From AC-69 sp044869895 (GTDB lineage: Bacteria > Actinomycetota > UBA4738 > HRBIN12): a stretch of DNA of 8,732 bases. Shown here one piece after another: positions 1 to 6,351 of this stretch (position 1 is its first letter; the number at the start of each line of letters is the position of its first letter). A program made the position numbers and the translations under genes. A model generated the notes under the pieces. The model ran no database searches. It saw only the letters and a list, made by a program, of their open reading frames with translations, and was not told the DNA's origin. Location of the stretch: assembly GCA_044869895.1 (NCBI GenBank), contig JBIOXZ010000198.1:1-8732 (forward strand), given 5' to 3'.

Positions 1-1377
1 GGTGAGCGTGTAGCCGAGGGCCCGGCCCCTGGCGATGACTGAGATCTTGTGCACCGGGTCCGTGTTCGGAAGGACGTGCGCCGCCAGGGCGTGCCCCGAC
101 TCGTGGTACGCGATCACGCGCTTCTCCCTGTCGCTCATGATCCGGCTCTTGCGCTCCGGACCGGCCATCACCCGGTCGATGGCCTCGTCCACCTCACGCA
201 TCCCGATGGCCTTCTTCCCCCACCGGGCCGCCAGGAGCGCCGATTCGTTGATCACGTTGGCGAGGTCCGCCCCGGTGAAGCCGGGAGTCCGCTTGGCCAC
301 GGTGTCGAGCGCCACCGTCTGGTCGAACGGCTTGCCCCGCGCGTGCACCCTGAGGATGCCCTTGCGACCTTCGAGGTCGGGCCGATCGATCACCACGTGT
401 CGGTCGAACCGCCCAGGCCGAAGGAGCGCCGGGTCAAGGATGTCGGGACGGTTGGTCGCCGCCATCAGGATCACCGCGGTCCGCTGGTCGAACCCGTCCA
501 TCTCGACGAGCAGCTGGTTCAGCGTCTGCTCTCGCTCGTCGTGACCGCCACCGAGGCCGGCGCCTCGATGCCGGCCCACGGCGTCGATCTCGTCGATGAA
601 GACGATGGCCGGCGCGTTGGTCTTGGCCTGCTCGAACAAGTCGCGCACCCGGGCGGCGCCCACGCCCACGAACATCTCCACGAAGTCGGAGCCGGAGATC
701 GAGTAGAAGGGGACCCCGGCCTCGCCGGCCACGGCCCGCGCGAGCAGCGTCTTCCCCGCACCCGGCGGACCGAACAGCAGCACGCCGCGAGGGATCTTTG
801 CCCCCATGGCTTGGAACTTGGCCGGATTCTGGAGGTACTCCTTCACCTCCTGGAGCTCTTCGATGGCCTCGTCCACGCCGGCAACGTCGGTGAACGTGGT
901 CTTCGGCTGGTCCTTGGACACGACTTTCGCCCGCGACTTGCCGAACTGCATGACGCGGCCACCGCCCGCGCCCTGGGATTGGTTCATGATCCAGATGAAC
1001 GCTCCGATGATGAGCACCACCGGGATCAGCTGGAACAGGAAGGACAGGATGGCCGAGCCCTTCTGCGGATCCACGGTGACCTCGACGCCCCTGGTCTGGA
1101 GGTCCTCGGTCAGCTTCTCCTGCACCGCGGCCGGGTAGGCCACCTCGTAGCTGGTCCCGTTGGACAGCTCGCCCTTGATCTTCTGGTCGCCTTCGAGGAA
1201 CGTCGCGGTCTTGACCCGGTCGTCGTCGACGAGGGACTGGAACCCGCTGAAGTTCAGGCTCTGGCCCGGGGGCTCCCGGTTGGCGAACAGTACGAATAGC
1301 CACAGCCCGGACAGGACGAGCAGGATGTAGAGGGCCGGTCCCCGGAGGATCCGGCGATAAGGGGACTCGGGCGGCAG
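1..1377 (-). CDS. ftsH: ATP-dependent zinc metalloprotease FtsH, N-terminal 459 codons (3' end beyond window)
   Basis: Membrane-anchored AAA+ protease that unfolds and degrades membrane and short-lived cytoplasmic proteins as a hexamer. The frame is open from codon 1 to the window edge. Visible in order: first membrane segment about residues 16-33, an extracytoplasmic domain about 34-108, a second membrane segment about 109-131, Walker A GPPGAGKT (203-210), Walker B VFIDEID (259-265), the second region of homology with the arginine fingers (about 308-325), and the zinc-binding HESGH (425-429; H425, E426, H429). The usual form of that motif is HEAGH, and the Ser variant should be tolerated. 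The rest of the protease domain lies outside the window. Start: the only plausible one is CTG at 1377, seven bases after a strong AAAGGAG (1385-1391). There is no in-frame ATG, GTG or TTG between the upstream stop at 1519-1521 and the first membrane segment. It follows the lipoprotein gene after 141 bp and shares its reading frame. Family assignment is certain; the start is inferred. Confidence 0.97.
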   Translation of the reverse strand, partial: MPPESPYRRILRGPALYILLVLSGLWLFVLFANREPPGQSLNFSGFQSLVDDDRVKTATFLEGDQKIKGELSNGTSYEVAYPAAVQEKLTEDLQTRGVEVTVDPQKGSAILSFLFQLIPVVLIIGAFIWIMNQSQGAGGGRVMQFGKSRAKVVSKDQPKTTFTDVAGVDEAIEELQEVKEYLQNPAKFQAMGAKIPRGVLLFGPPGAGKTLLARAVAGEAGVPFYSISGSDFVEMFVGVGAARVRDLFEQAKTNAPAIVFIDEIDAVGRHRGAGLGGGHDEREQTLNQLLVEMDGFDQRTAVILMAATNRPDILDPALLRPGRFDRHVVIDRPDLEGRKGILRVHARGKPFDQTVALDTVAKRTPGFTGADLANVINESALLAARWGKKAIGMREVDEAIDRVMAGPERKSRIMSDREKRVIAYHESGHALAAHVLPNTDPVHKISVIARGRALGYTLT

Positions 1378-1384
1378 GGAGGCG

Positions 1385-1391
1385 CTCCTTT
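1385..1391 (-). promoter_or_regulatory. Shine-Dalgarno of ftsH, pointing to a CTG start
   Basis: AAAGGAG on the minus strand, seven bases before the CTG at 1375-1377. It decides the unusual start codon, since no conventional start exists in frame nearby. Confidence 0.75.
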
Positions 1392-1518
1392 CGTTCCGGT
1401 CGTGCGGCCGTTCAGACCTACGAGAAAACGGGGGCCCCGCGCGATCGACCCGCGCATTGAGCCCTGGGCGATGGTAGCACAGAGGTGTTGTTTGGCCGAT
1501 ACCGCGAAACGGATTCCG

Positions 1519-1923
1519 CTACCGGATGCCGCTGTCGACGAGGACGTCCACGTCGGTGAACGCGCCATTCATTACGGGCACGTCGACGGGCTTGGCGGAC
1601 ATCCCGGGCCCTCCCTCTTCGACCACCGCTTGCACCTCATAGCGGCCGGGATCGAGGGCCACGGCGAACCGCCCCTCATCGTCGGATCGAACCGTGGCCA
1701 CCACATCACCGCCCCGGAGCACCCGGACCTCCACGTCGGCGAGTGGCCGGTCCGGACAGGGGCTCTCGAGCGTCTCGACCGGACAGGTGGGGCCGAGGAG
1801 CACGGTCCCACGGATTCCGCTGTCGCCTGGAGAGGACGGGCCGCGGCCGCCGCAGGCCACGAGGAACAGGAGAAGGATCGAGATCGCCCGCATCCGTCTC
1901 ATGGCCGTTGGACGGCAGACCAC
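1519..1923 (-). CDS. Small secreted lipoprotein with a carboxypeptidase-regulatory-like (prealbumin-like) domain
   Basis: 134 aa from a GTG start. A basic n-region (RRMR) is followed by a hydrophobic stretch and a lipobox LVAC (Cys24), so the protein is predicted to be exported, lipidated on Cys24 and anchored on the outer face of the membrane. The mature part begins with a Gly/Ser/Pro linker. It continues as one beta-rich domain (about residues 36-105) with the GIRGTV...VEVRV...VRSDDEGRFAV..DPGRYEV pattern of carboxypeptidase-regulatory-like domains, which usually act in adhesion or binding and carry no catalytic site. Cys47 and Cys56 could form a disulfide. The GTG at 1923 lies 16 bp after hpt with a weak AGGG-like site; an ATG at 1902 giving a 127-aa protein with a normal signal peptide is an equally fair start. 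The ligand is unknown. Its position between hpt and ftsH is an insertion into a usually tight gene pair. Confidence 0.85.
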   Translation of the reverse strand: MVCRPTAMRRMRAISILLLFLVACGGRGPSSPGDSGIRGTVLLGPTCPVETLESPCPDRPLADVEVRVLRGGDVVATVRSDDEGRFAVALDPGRYEVQAVVEEGGPGMSAKPVDVPVMNGAFTDVDVLVDSGIR

Positions 1924-1939
1924 CCTGCCCTGTTCCGGC

Positions 1940-2557
1940 TCATGCCGGGTCGGCGTAGGCCTCAGGCCTCAGCGTGGCGATGTAGGGCAGGTTTCGGAAC
2001 TTCTCCGCGTAGTCCAGGCCGTAGCCAACGACGAAGTCCGGGGGGATCTCGAACCCGACGTACCGCAGGTCCAGGGCCACCCGTTGGATCCCCTTCTTCT
2101 GTAGGAGTGCGCACACCTCGAGCGTCGCGGGCCGGCGGCCGCGGAGGTTCTTCAGGAGGTAGTTCAGGGTCAGCCCGGAGTCCACGATGTCCTCGACGAG
2201 CAGGACATGGCGGCCCTCGATGTCGCGGTCCAGGTCCTTTAGGATCCGGACGACGCCCGAGGTCTGCGTCGCCGCCCCGTACGAGGCGACCGCCATGAAG
2301 TCGAAGTCGACGGGCAGGTGGATGTGCCGCGCCAGGTCCGCCATGACCATGAAGGCGCCTTTCAAAACGGCAACCAGGAGCAGATCGCGGCCCTGGTACT
2401 CCCTGGTGATCTGGTCCCCGAGCTCCCGCAGCTTGTCCTGGAGCTGCTCCCTGGTGACCAATACCCTTTCGATTTCGCCGTCGTACCCATCGGCGAACGG
2501 CTCGCCAACGGGAGAGGTTTCGACGTCTTTCTCGGTCAGCCCGACCGTGCCTTCCAT
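1940..2557 (-). CDS. hpt: Hypoxanthine phosphoribosyltransferase
   Basis: Cytoplasmic purine-salvage enzyme that transfers ribose-5-phosphate from PRPP to hypoxanthine or guanine, giving IMP or GMP. The 205-aa frame shows the PRPP-binding motif VLLVEDIVDSGLT (118-130), the LKG loop (65-67) that binds pyrophosphate, the flexible-loop region with SYG (92-94), and the C-terminal FVVGYGLDYAEKFRNLPYI block (175-193) that holds the purine. Length is slightly above the usual 180-190 aa because of an N-terminal extension of about 25 residues. The ATG at 2557 is preferred because AAGGGGGG lies just upstream. A GTG at 2572, overlapping the end of tilS, would add five residues. The tilS-hpt-ftsH order is conserved in many gram-positive bacteria, so function is well supported by both sequence and context. 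Confidence 0.96.
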   Translation of the reverse strand: MEGTVGLTEKDVETSPVGEPFADGYDGEIERVLVTREQLQDKLRELGDQITREYQGRDLLLVAVLKGAFMVMADLARHIHLPVDFDFMAVASYGAATQTSGVVRILKDLDRDIEGRHVLLVEDIVDSGLTLNYLLKNLRGRRPATLEVCALLQKKGIQRVALDLRYVGFEIPPDFVVGYGLDYAEKFRNLPYIATLRPEAYADPA

Positions 2558-2568
2558 CTCGCCCCCCT

Positions 2569-3564
2569 TCACACCCGGCTCTCGGGGGAAGTGCGAGAGA
2601 GGGAAACATACTCCCTGACTCGTGAGGCGACCAACCCTCCAGCCAGGTCGCGCCGCCGACCGGGACGCCCCGCCGCAAGATCGAGCACCGCCTCGATCGA
2701 CTCGTGGGTCGGCGTGGCCTCCAGCCGATACATGACATCACGGACCACCCGGGCCGCGATCGGCCGCGACAGGCTCAGCAGGCCGACCGGGTCGATCCCG
2801 AACCCACCCGGTTGTTCTTCGACCAGCTGCTCCGAGGCCTCGAAGGCCTGCCGCTTCAGGAGATGCTCGTCCTGACGGATGGTGTCGGCCGTGCGCGCCA
2901 GGGTGGCGCGGACGTCGCGCCCCACGGAGCGCTCGATGGCCGGAAGCACCTTCAGCCGAACGGCATTTCGAAGGAGCCTCGTGTCCTGATTCGTGGGATC
3001 GCGACGCGGCCGCAGCCGGAGGGCGCGGCAGAACACCTCGACTTCGGACCGCCTGACGTCGATCAGGGGCTGGACCTCTCCACCGAGAGCCGGCTCGATG
3101 CCTCCCAGCGCGTCGAGCCCTCCGCCCCGGATGAGGGAGATCAGCACAGTCTCCGCCTGGTCGTCGAGGGTGTGGCCCTCCGCCAGTCGCTCGCTCCCGA
3201 TCTCCCGCCGGACCTCGGCCGAGTAGAACATGCGCATCGTGCGCCCCCACGCCTCGATCGACTCCCCGTCCTTGGGGTCGAACTCGCAGACGCGGAGATG
3301 GAAGGGAACCTTCAGCCGGCCCGCGAGCCGCCGGACGTACTCCGCGTCCTTACCGGAGTCCCGCCGGAGACGATGGTCGAGATGGAACACTTCGAGGTCG
3401 ATCCGGAACAGACGGCGCAGGCCGTGGAGGGAGTTCAGCAGACACACGGAGTCTGGGCCACCGGACACCGACACGAGCACCGTCTGCCCGGGAAGGAACA
3501 TCTCGTACCGACGTGCCGTGGCCGTGACCCGCTCCAACACGCGGGCCACCGCCGGCGGTGACAT
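2569..3564 (-). CDS. tilS: tRNA(Ile)-lysidine synthase
   Basis: ATP-dependent enzyme that attaches lysine to C34 of the CAU-anticodon tRNA-Ile, so that it reads AUA rather than AUG. The 331-aa protein has the N-type ATP-pyrophosphatase P-loop SGGPDS (34-39), the HLDHRLR segment after strand 2, the EGHTLDDQAETVL.LIRGGG block typical of TilS, and the DPTNQD...RN.VR...LP motif that recognises the tRNA acceptor region. At 331 aa it lacks the extra C-terminal domain of E. coli TilS (about 430 aa), as is usual in actinobacteria. The ATG at 3562-3564 overlaps the stop of the upstream metallopeptidase gene by one base (TGATG) and has GGAG close by, which suggests termination-reinitiation. The frame stays open upstream through the metallopeptidase gene, but that extension has no TilS character. 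Confidence 0.95.
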   Translation of the reverse strand: MSPPAVARVLERVTATARRYEMFLPGQTVLVSVSGGPDSVCLLNSLHGLRRLFRIDLEVFHLDHRLRRDSGKDAEYVRRLAGRLKVPFHLRVCEFDPKDGESIEAWGRTMRMFYSAEVRREIGSERLAEGHTLDDQAETVLISLIRGGGLDALGGIEPALGGEVQPLIDVRRSEVEVFCRALRLRPRRDPTNQDTRLLRNAVRLKVLPAIERSVGRDVRATLARTADTIRQDEHLLKRQAFEASEQLVEEQPGGFGIDPVGLLSLSRPIAARVVRDVMYRLEATPTHESIEAVLDLAAGRPGRRRDLAGGLVASRVREYVSLSRTSPESRV

Positions 3565-4637
3565 CAGCTCCCGGCGACCCGGGCCAGCCAGAGCTGTGGG
3601 TTCCCGACCTCCTCCAGCGAGGGCAGGTTGTCCTCCCGCTGCCAGACGAGATTGAATCCCTCGGTCCCGGCACCCTCGACGGCGGACCGAACGAAGAACT
3701 CCCCGGCGTCGTATTGGCGGATCTTGGACTCGAATCCGATTGCGCGCTGGAACGTTCGCTCCATCCCGCCCGTACGCCTCCGGTCCTTGAGGCTGCGCCG
3801 CATCCGCTCCAGGTCGCGCACCCGGCCGACGGCCACGGAATTCATCACATACGACGCATGGCCCTCGAGGAGCGACATCAGCGATTGCATCTTGGAGAAC
3901 AACTCGCGCTGCTCCGGTGTCATGAGCAGGAACAGCCCGCCGGGCCCGCGCCGCTCGCGTCCCGTCCGCGCCTCCTCGACAGCGCGGCGGAGCTGATCCA
4001 GGAGCTGGCGGGTATCGAGCTGCACGGTGTCGAGGTAAGCGTCCACGAGCCCCGACAGGTAGGGCCGAAGCCAAGGGGTGGAGCCGAATTGCACCCGGTG
4101 CGTGACCTCGTGGAGGGCCACCCACAGATGGAAGTCATGTGGCGGAAGATGGAACCGGCGCTCCACCTCGGCCAAGTTGGGGCCCACGAAGTACAGGACT
4201 CCGTCGTCGTCGGGCGGTAGGAACACATCGTACTGGCCCAGCACCTTGCGGGACACGTAGCCGAGCAGGACGCCCACCTGGAAACCGAGCGCTTTTCGGC
4301 GCAGGTCGGAACGGGACCGATTGTCCGCGAGGATCCGGCGCGCGAGCGGCTCCAACAGCCGCTGCAACCCCCGAAGGTTTGTCGAGACCCACTCGCCTCG
4401 AGACATGACCCACGCCCGGGAGCGGAACCCCGTCACCGACAGGCCGGTGAACTCCGACACGAGTGACTCGGCATGAGGGACGATCTCGGCAAGGTCTTCG
4501 CGCAGACGCGCGCGCTCGATCGCATGGAGCGCGGGACCGCGGCCACCCACGCGGCGGCCGATGTCGACGGCGGTTCCCCAGTCGACCAATCGGGCCGCTT
4601 GTGACCCCATGGACCAGTCGACCTTGGTGATCTCCAT
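3564..4637 (-). CDS. DUF2342 zincin-like metallopeptidase (F420-biosynthesis-associated family)
   Basis: 357-aa protein of the zincin-like family that databases label DUF2342 or 'coenzyme F420 biosynthesis-associated'. It contains the zinc-binding helix HEVTH (176-180; ligands H176 and H180, catalytic base E177) and a downstream EGHASYV (258-264), whose E258 probably supplies the third ligand. Other family landmarks are VGPNL (151-155) before the active-site helix and LP...FHLWVALHE. No signal peptide or membrane segment is evident, so it should be cytoplasmic. Its substrate is not known, and the F420 label comes from co-occurrence across genomes, not biochemistry. It begins 11 bp after the Ala/Pro-rich gene and overlaps tilS by one base. 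The DUF2342-tilS-hpt-ftsH order is common in actinobacteria. A dacB gene, often found just before it, is replaced here by the Ala/Pro-rich gene. Confidence 0.92.
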   Translation of the reverse strand: MEITKVDWSMGSQAARLVDWGTAVDIGRRVGGRGPALHAIERARLREDLAEIVPHAESLVSEFTGLSVTGFRSRAWVMSRGEWVSTNLRGLQRLLEPLARRILADNRSRSDLRRKALGFQVGVLLGYVSRKVLGQYDVFLPPDDDGVLYFVGPNLAEVERRFHLPPHDFHLWVALHEVTHRVQFGSTPWLRPYLSGLVDAYLDTVQLDTRQLLDQLRRAVEEARTGRERRGPGGLFLLMTPEQRELFSKMQSLMSLLEGHASYVMNSVAVGRVRDLERMRRSLKDRRRTGGMERTFQRAIGFESKIRQYDAGEFFVRSAVEGAGTEGFNLVWQREDNLPSLEEVGNPQLWLARVAGS

Positions 4638-4648
4638 GACGTCCGGCC

Positions 4649-5302
4649 TTAGCCGGCAGCCTTCTTCCGGGCGGCGATCATGGCGGCCCGCTTGGCCTGT
4701 CCCTCGGCCACGCGCCGGTCCGTGCCCTTCCCCAGGAGCTCGGCCAGCGTTTTTTCGTACGTCTCCTGATCCAGCGCCACCTCAACGTGTTCGGCGGGGG
4801 TAGCGGCAGGTGCAGCAGCGGGCGCGGCTGCGGCTGGTGCGGTAGCGGGTGCGGGGGCAGCAGCTGGTTCGGGCGTGGCACCGGCAGGTGCAGCAGCGGG
4901 CGCATCTGCGGCCGCGGCTGGTGCGGCAGCAGGCGCGGGGGCAGCGGCTGGCGCAGCTGCGGGGGCGGGGGCAGGTGCCGGTGCGGCAGCGGGTGCGGGG
5001 GAAGCCACGGTTGCGGGGGCCGCGGCCGTCGCTGTGGCGATCGGGGCCGGCGCCATCACGGGTGCGCCGGTGATCCTGACGGCCCGCCGCACTTCCTTCC
5101 CCGGCTCGAGTCGGGGAGCCTTGACCGACCTCCTTCTGCCCTCCTCGCGTTGGAACCGCGGCGCGAACCGAAGGTACCCGAACACAATGGGGAAGATCAC
5201 GAGTACACCCAACACGACGAGCGCTACGGCCATGCCGTAGACCCATCCACCAGTGTTGATCGTCGGGGTCACGCTCGGATCGACGGACACCTGCGCCAGC
5301 AT
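4649..5302 (-). CDS. Single-pass membrane protein with a long Ala/Pro-rich linker; function unknown
   Basis: 217 aa from the ATG at 5302. A short N-terminus outside the membrane is followed by one strong membrane helix (about residues 22-44), then a basic juxtamembrane stretch (QREEGRRR..VKAPR), which by the positive-inside rule faces the cytoplasm. Residues about 79-170 are almost only Ala and Pro, a stiff extended linker. The C-terminal 45 residues form a charged helical domain (ALDQETYEKTLAELL...DRRVAEGQAKRAAMIAARKKA). I do not recognise the family; it may present a small cytoplasmic domain at a distance from the membrane. Start: TAGAAT at 5310-5315 ends seven bases before the ATG, and no Shine-Dalgarno is seen, so a leaderless transcript is likely. 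A start at 5359, overlapping the upstream Cys-rich gene by 11 bp, would add 19 residues. It ends 11 bp before the zincin gene. Confidence 0.8.
   Translation of the reverse strand: MLAQVSVDPSVTPTINTGGWVYGMAVALVVLGVLVIFPIVFGYLRFAPRFQREEGRRRSVKAPRLEPGKEVRRAVRITGAPVMAPAPIATATAAAPATVASPAPAAAPAPAPAPAAAPAAAPAPAAAPAAAADAPAAAPAGATPEPAAAPAPATAPAAAAPAAAPAATPAEHVEVALDQETYEKTLAELLGKGTDRRVAEGQAKRAAMIAARKKAAG
4805..4903. repeat. Ala/Pro-coding low-complexity DNA with a 21-bp direct repeat 78 bp apart
   Basis: Identical 21-bp copies lie at 4805-4825 and 4883-4903. They sit within a wider GCN-rich tract (about 4800-5010) made of imperfect units encoding the Ala/Pro linker. The 78-bp step equals 26 codons, so unit gain or loss would keep the frame. 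Slippage or recombination could make linker length vary between strains. Confidence 0.75.
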
Positions 5303-5309
5303 GCGCGCG

Positions 5310-5315
5310 ATTCTA
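5310..5315 (-). promoter_or_regulatory. Candidate -10 box (TAGAAT) for a leaderless transcript of the Ala/Pro-rich gene
   Basis: TAGAAT matches five of six bases of TATAAT and ends seven bases before the ATG at 5302, so transcription would start at or within a base of the start codon. No convincing -35 hexamer is seen, which is common in actinobacteria. It would act as an internal promoter for the zincin-tilS-hpt-ftsH block. Confidence 0.5.
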
Positions 5316-5348
5316 GCAAGGACATGTGGATCGCCGATGCCGGCGCGA

Positions 5349-5510
5349 TCACCCGCCATGCGCGTGCAGGTGCGCCATGGCCTGGCCGAGAGCCTCCGCC
5401 AGGCACTGATAGCAGATCGGCGACCGGCAGACGGACTTCTCGCAGAACTCGCAACGGTCGATGCTCGACTCGCACGTCGCACAGGCCATGGCCGTGTCGC
5501 GCTGGGTCAC
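5349..5510 (-). CDS. 53-aa Cys-rich putative zinc-binding protein, coupled to the rhodanese-CBS gene
   Basis: A short gene with a GTG start at 5510, a good GGAGGG (5516-5521) five bases before it, and a stop at 5349-5351. Its start overlaps the stop of the rhodanese-CBS gene in the four-base GTGA arrangement, so the two should be translated together. The 53 residues hold seven cysteines (10, 13, 20, 23, 28, 33, 36), including CxxC pairs at 10-13, 20-23 and 33-36, and end in an HLHAH cluster (H47, H49, H51). The spacing resembles B-box or cross-brace zinc folds, but I cannot assign a family. Inference: it binds one or two zinc ions, or it serves as a thiol/persulfide partner of the rhodanese. 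It has no signal peptide or membrane segment. The gene is easy to miss because its frame stays open far upstream across other genes. Confidence 0.8.
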   Translation of the reverse strand: MTQRDTAMACATCESSIDRCEFCEKSVCRSPICYQCLAEALGQAMAHLHAHGG

Positions 5511-6229
5511 GTTTGCCCTCCGTTGGAATCGTGCTCCCGCTCGTGGAGCTCCAACGCCGCCTCCGCCGCATCCTCCCGCCGCAACAGGCCGACCAGCAGC
5601 CCGTTGGACGTGGTGATGGGGGAGTTCTCGAGATCGTGTTCCAACATGAACGTCGCCATTTCCTGGATGGATACGAACGGCCGGAAGGTGCTGGGGCCCG
5701 GGCGCATGGCCGCTTCGATCCGAAGGGCCGGGCTCGCCTCCAACTCCTTCGACCGGAGCAGGCCGAACACCACGCGTTCCTCGTTCAGGACCACACACGC
5801 GTCCCACCCCGCCCCCCGGACCCGGTCCCGCACATCGCCGAGGCGCTCGTCCAGGCCGCAGGTCGGAACGTCCTTTCGGGCTACGTCTCCAGCGCGGGGA
5901 CGTTGCGCGTTCGTCCCCTCCGAGGGGAGCCCCGCCGCCAGCCAATCGAGCTTTCCGTCCTCGTAGTCGAACACCTGGGTGAACCCGAAGCCTTCGAGCC
6001 GCCACGCGGCTCGTGGGCTGAGGTCTCAGGCCGAGTCCGAGCAGTACACGACGACGGGCCTCCCCCGATCGAGCGCGATCCGGGCTTCCTCCTCGAGCCG
6101 GCGAAGTGGCATGTTGATGGCACCGGGAAGGTGGTCCTTCTCGTATTCGTTCGCCGGGAGGACATCGACGAGCTGGGCTCCCCCGTCGACGAGGCGGCGC
6201 ACCTCGTCGCGGCCGATGGGTCGGGGCAT
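5507..6229 (-). CDS. Rhodanese-like domain plus CBS-domain pair with in-frame UGA (candidate selenoprotein, Sec68)
   Basis: 240 residues if the TGA at 6026-6028 is read through. Residues 1-105 form a rhodanese domain: DEVRRLVDGGAQLVDVLP, HLPGAINMPL (33-42), the active-site strand VVVYC with putative catalytic Cys63, then S-D-S-A-[UGA68]-D-L-S-P-R-A-A, and GFTQVFDYEDGKLDWLAAGLP. Residues about 112-232 look like two CBS motifs (VVLNEERVVFGLL; ITTSNGLLVGLL with MRPGP between), which usually sense adenosyl ligands. The frame is the same on both sides of the UGA, and both halves are needed for one rhodanese fold. A hairpin suited to a bacterial SECIS follows. The ATG at 6229 has an ideal AAGGAGG five bases upstream. 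The CBS half alone would have to start at GTG 5974, inside the fold and without a ribosome site. Role (inference): sulfur or selenium transfer, or redox chemistry, gated by a nucleotide ligand. Alternatives are a sequencing error or a nonsense-mutated pseudogene. Confidence 0.85.
5995..6013 (-). promoter_or_regulatory. SECIS-like hairpin downstream of the in-frame UGA
   Basis: In the mRNA, CGAGCCGC-GUG-GCGGCUCG forms a perfect 8-bp stem with a three-base GUG loop. Twenty bases lie between the UGA and the loop. Bacterial SECIS elements, as I recall the consensus, sit inside the coding region with the loop about 16-37 bases after the UGA and a G in the first two loop positions; both hold. No bulged U is seen, unlike E. 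coli fdhF. Confidence 0.65.
6026..6028 (-). other. In-frame UGA, candidate selenocysteine codon 68
   Basis: TGA at codon 68 of the rhodanese-CBS frame, five residues after Cys63. I recall related rhodanese loops as YCxxxxC..SPRAA or YCxGPxCNGS, so the UGA falls where a Cys is normally found, the usual sign of a Cys/Sec pair. Other genes here (tilS, hpt, zincin) end in TGA, so it is not a general Trp or Cys codon in this genome. Confidence 0.7.
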
Positions 6230-6234
6230 GATCG

Positions 6235-6241
6235 CCTCCTT
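6235..6241 (-). promoter_or_regulatory. Strong Shine-Dalgarno of the rhodanese-CBS gene
   Basis: AAGGAGG five bases before the ATG at 6227-6229. It fixes the start at 6229 instead of an upstream in-frame codon that would lie inside the tRNA. Confidence 0.85.
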
Positions 6242-6267
6242 GCTTGCTCGCCTGCCGTCCCGCTCGG

Positions 6268-6341
6268 AGCCGGAGGTGGGATTCGAACCCACGACCTACC
6301 ACTTACGAGGCGGTTGCTCTGCCTGGCTGAGCTACTCCGGC
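6268..6341 (-). tRNA. tRNA-Thr (anticodon CGU)
   Basis: A 74-base cloverleaf without encoded CCA. Acceptor GCCGGAG pairs with CTCCGGC, the D-arm is GCTC...GAGC, the anticodon arm ACCGC/GTGGT closes the loop CTCGTAA with anticodon CGT, the variable loop is AGGTC, and the T-arm GTGGG-TTCGAAT-CCCAC is standard. It reads ACG, a frequent codon at this GC content. No T-rich terminator follows, and the rhodanese-CBS start codon lies only 38 bases downstream, so tRNA and mRNA are probably made as one transcript and cut apart by RNase processing. Confidence 0.96.
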
Positions 6342-6351
6342 GGGTGGGCTG

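Noticed and set aside
49..1299. Plus-strand open frame of 416 codons opposite ftsH
   Set aside because: His/Leu/Arg-rich antisense shadow; the minus strand encodes FtsH with all its motifs.
2569..4125. Extended 518-codon version of tilS
   Set aside because: The extra 187 codons overlap the DUF2342 gene out of frame and look like noise; the ATG at 3564 is coupled to that gene's stop.
5507..5974. CBS half of the rhodanese protein as a separate gene starting at GTG 5974
   Set aside because: The start would fall inside the rhodanese fold and has no ribosome site; the frame is continuous with the upstream half apart from one UGA.
6026..6028. TGA as a reassigned Trp codon in a variant genetic code
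   Set aside because: TGG is used for Trp throughout, and several genes here end in TGA at sensible places.
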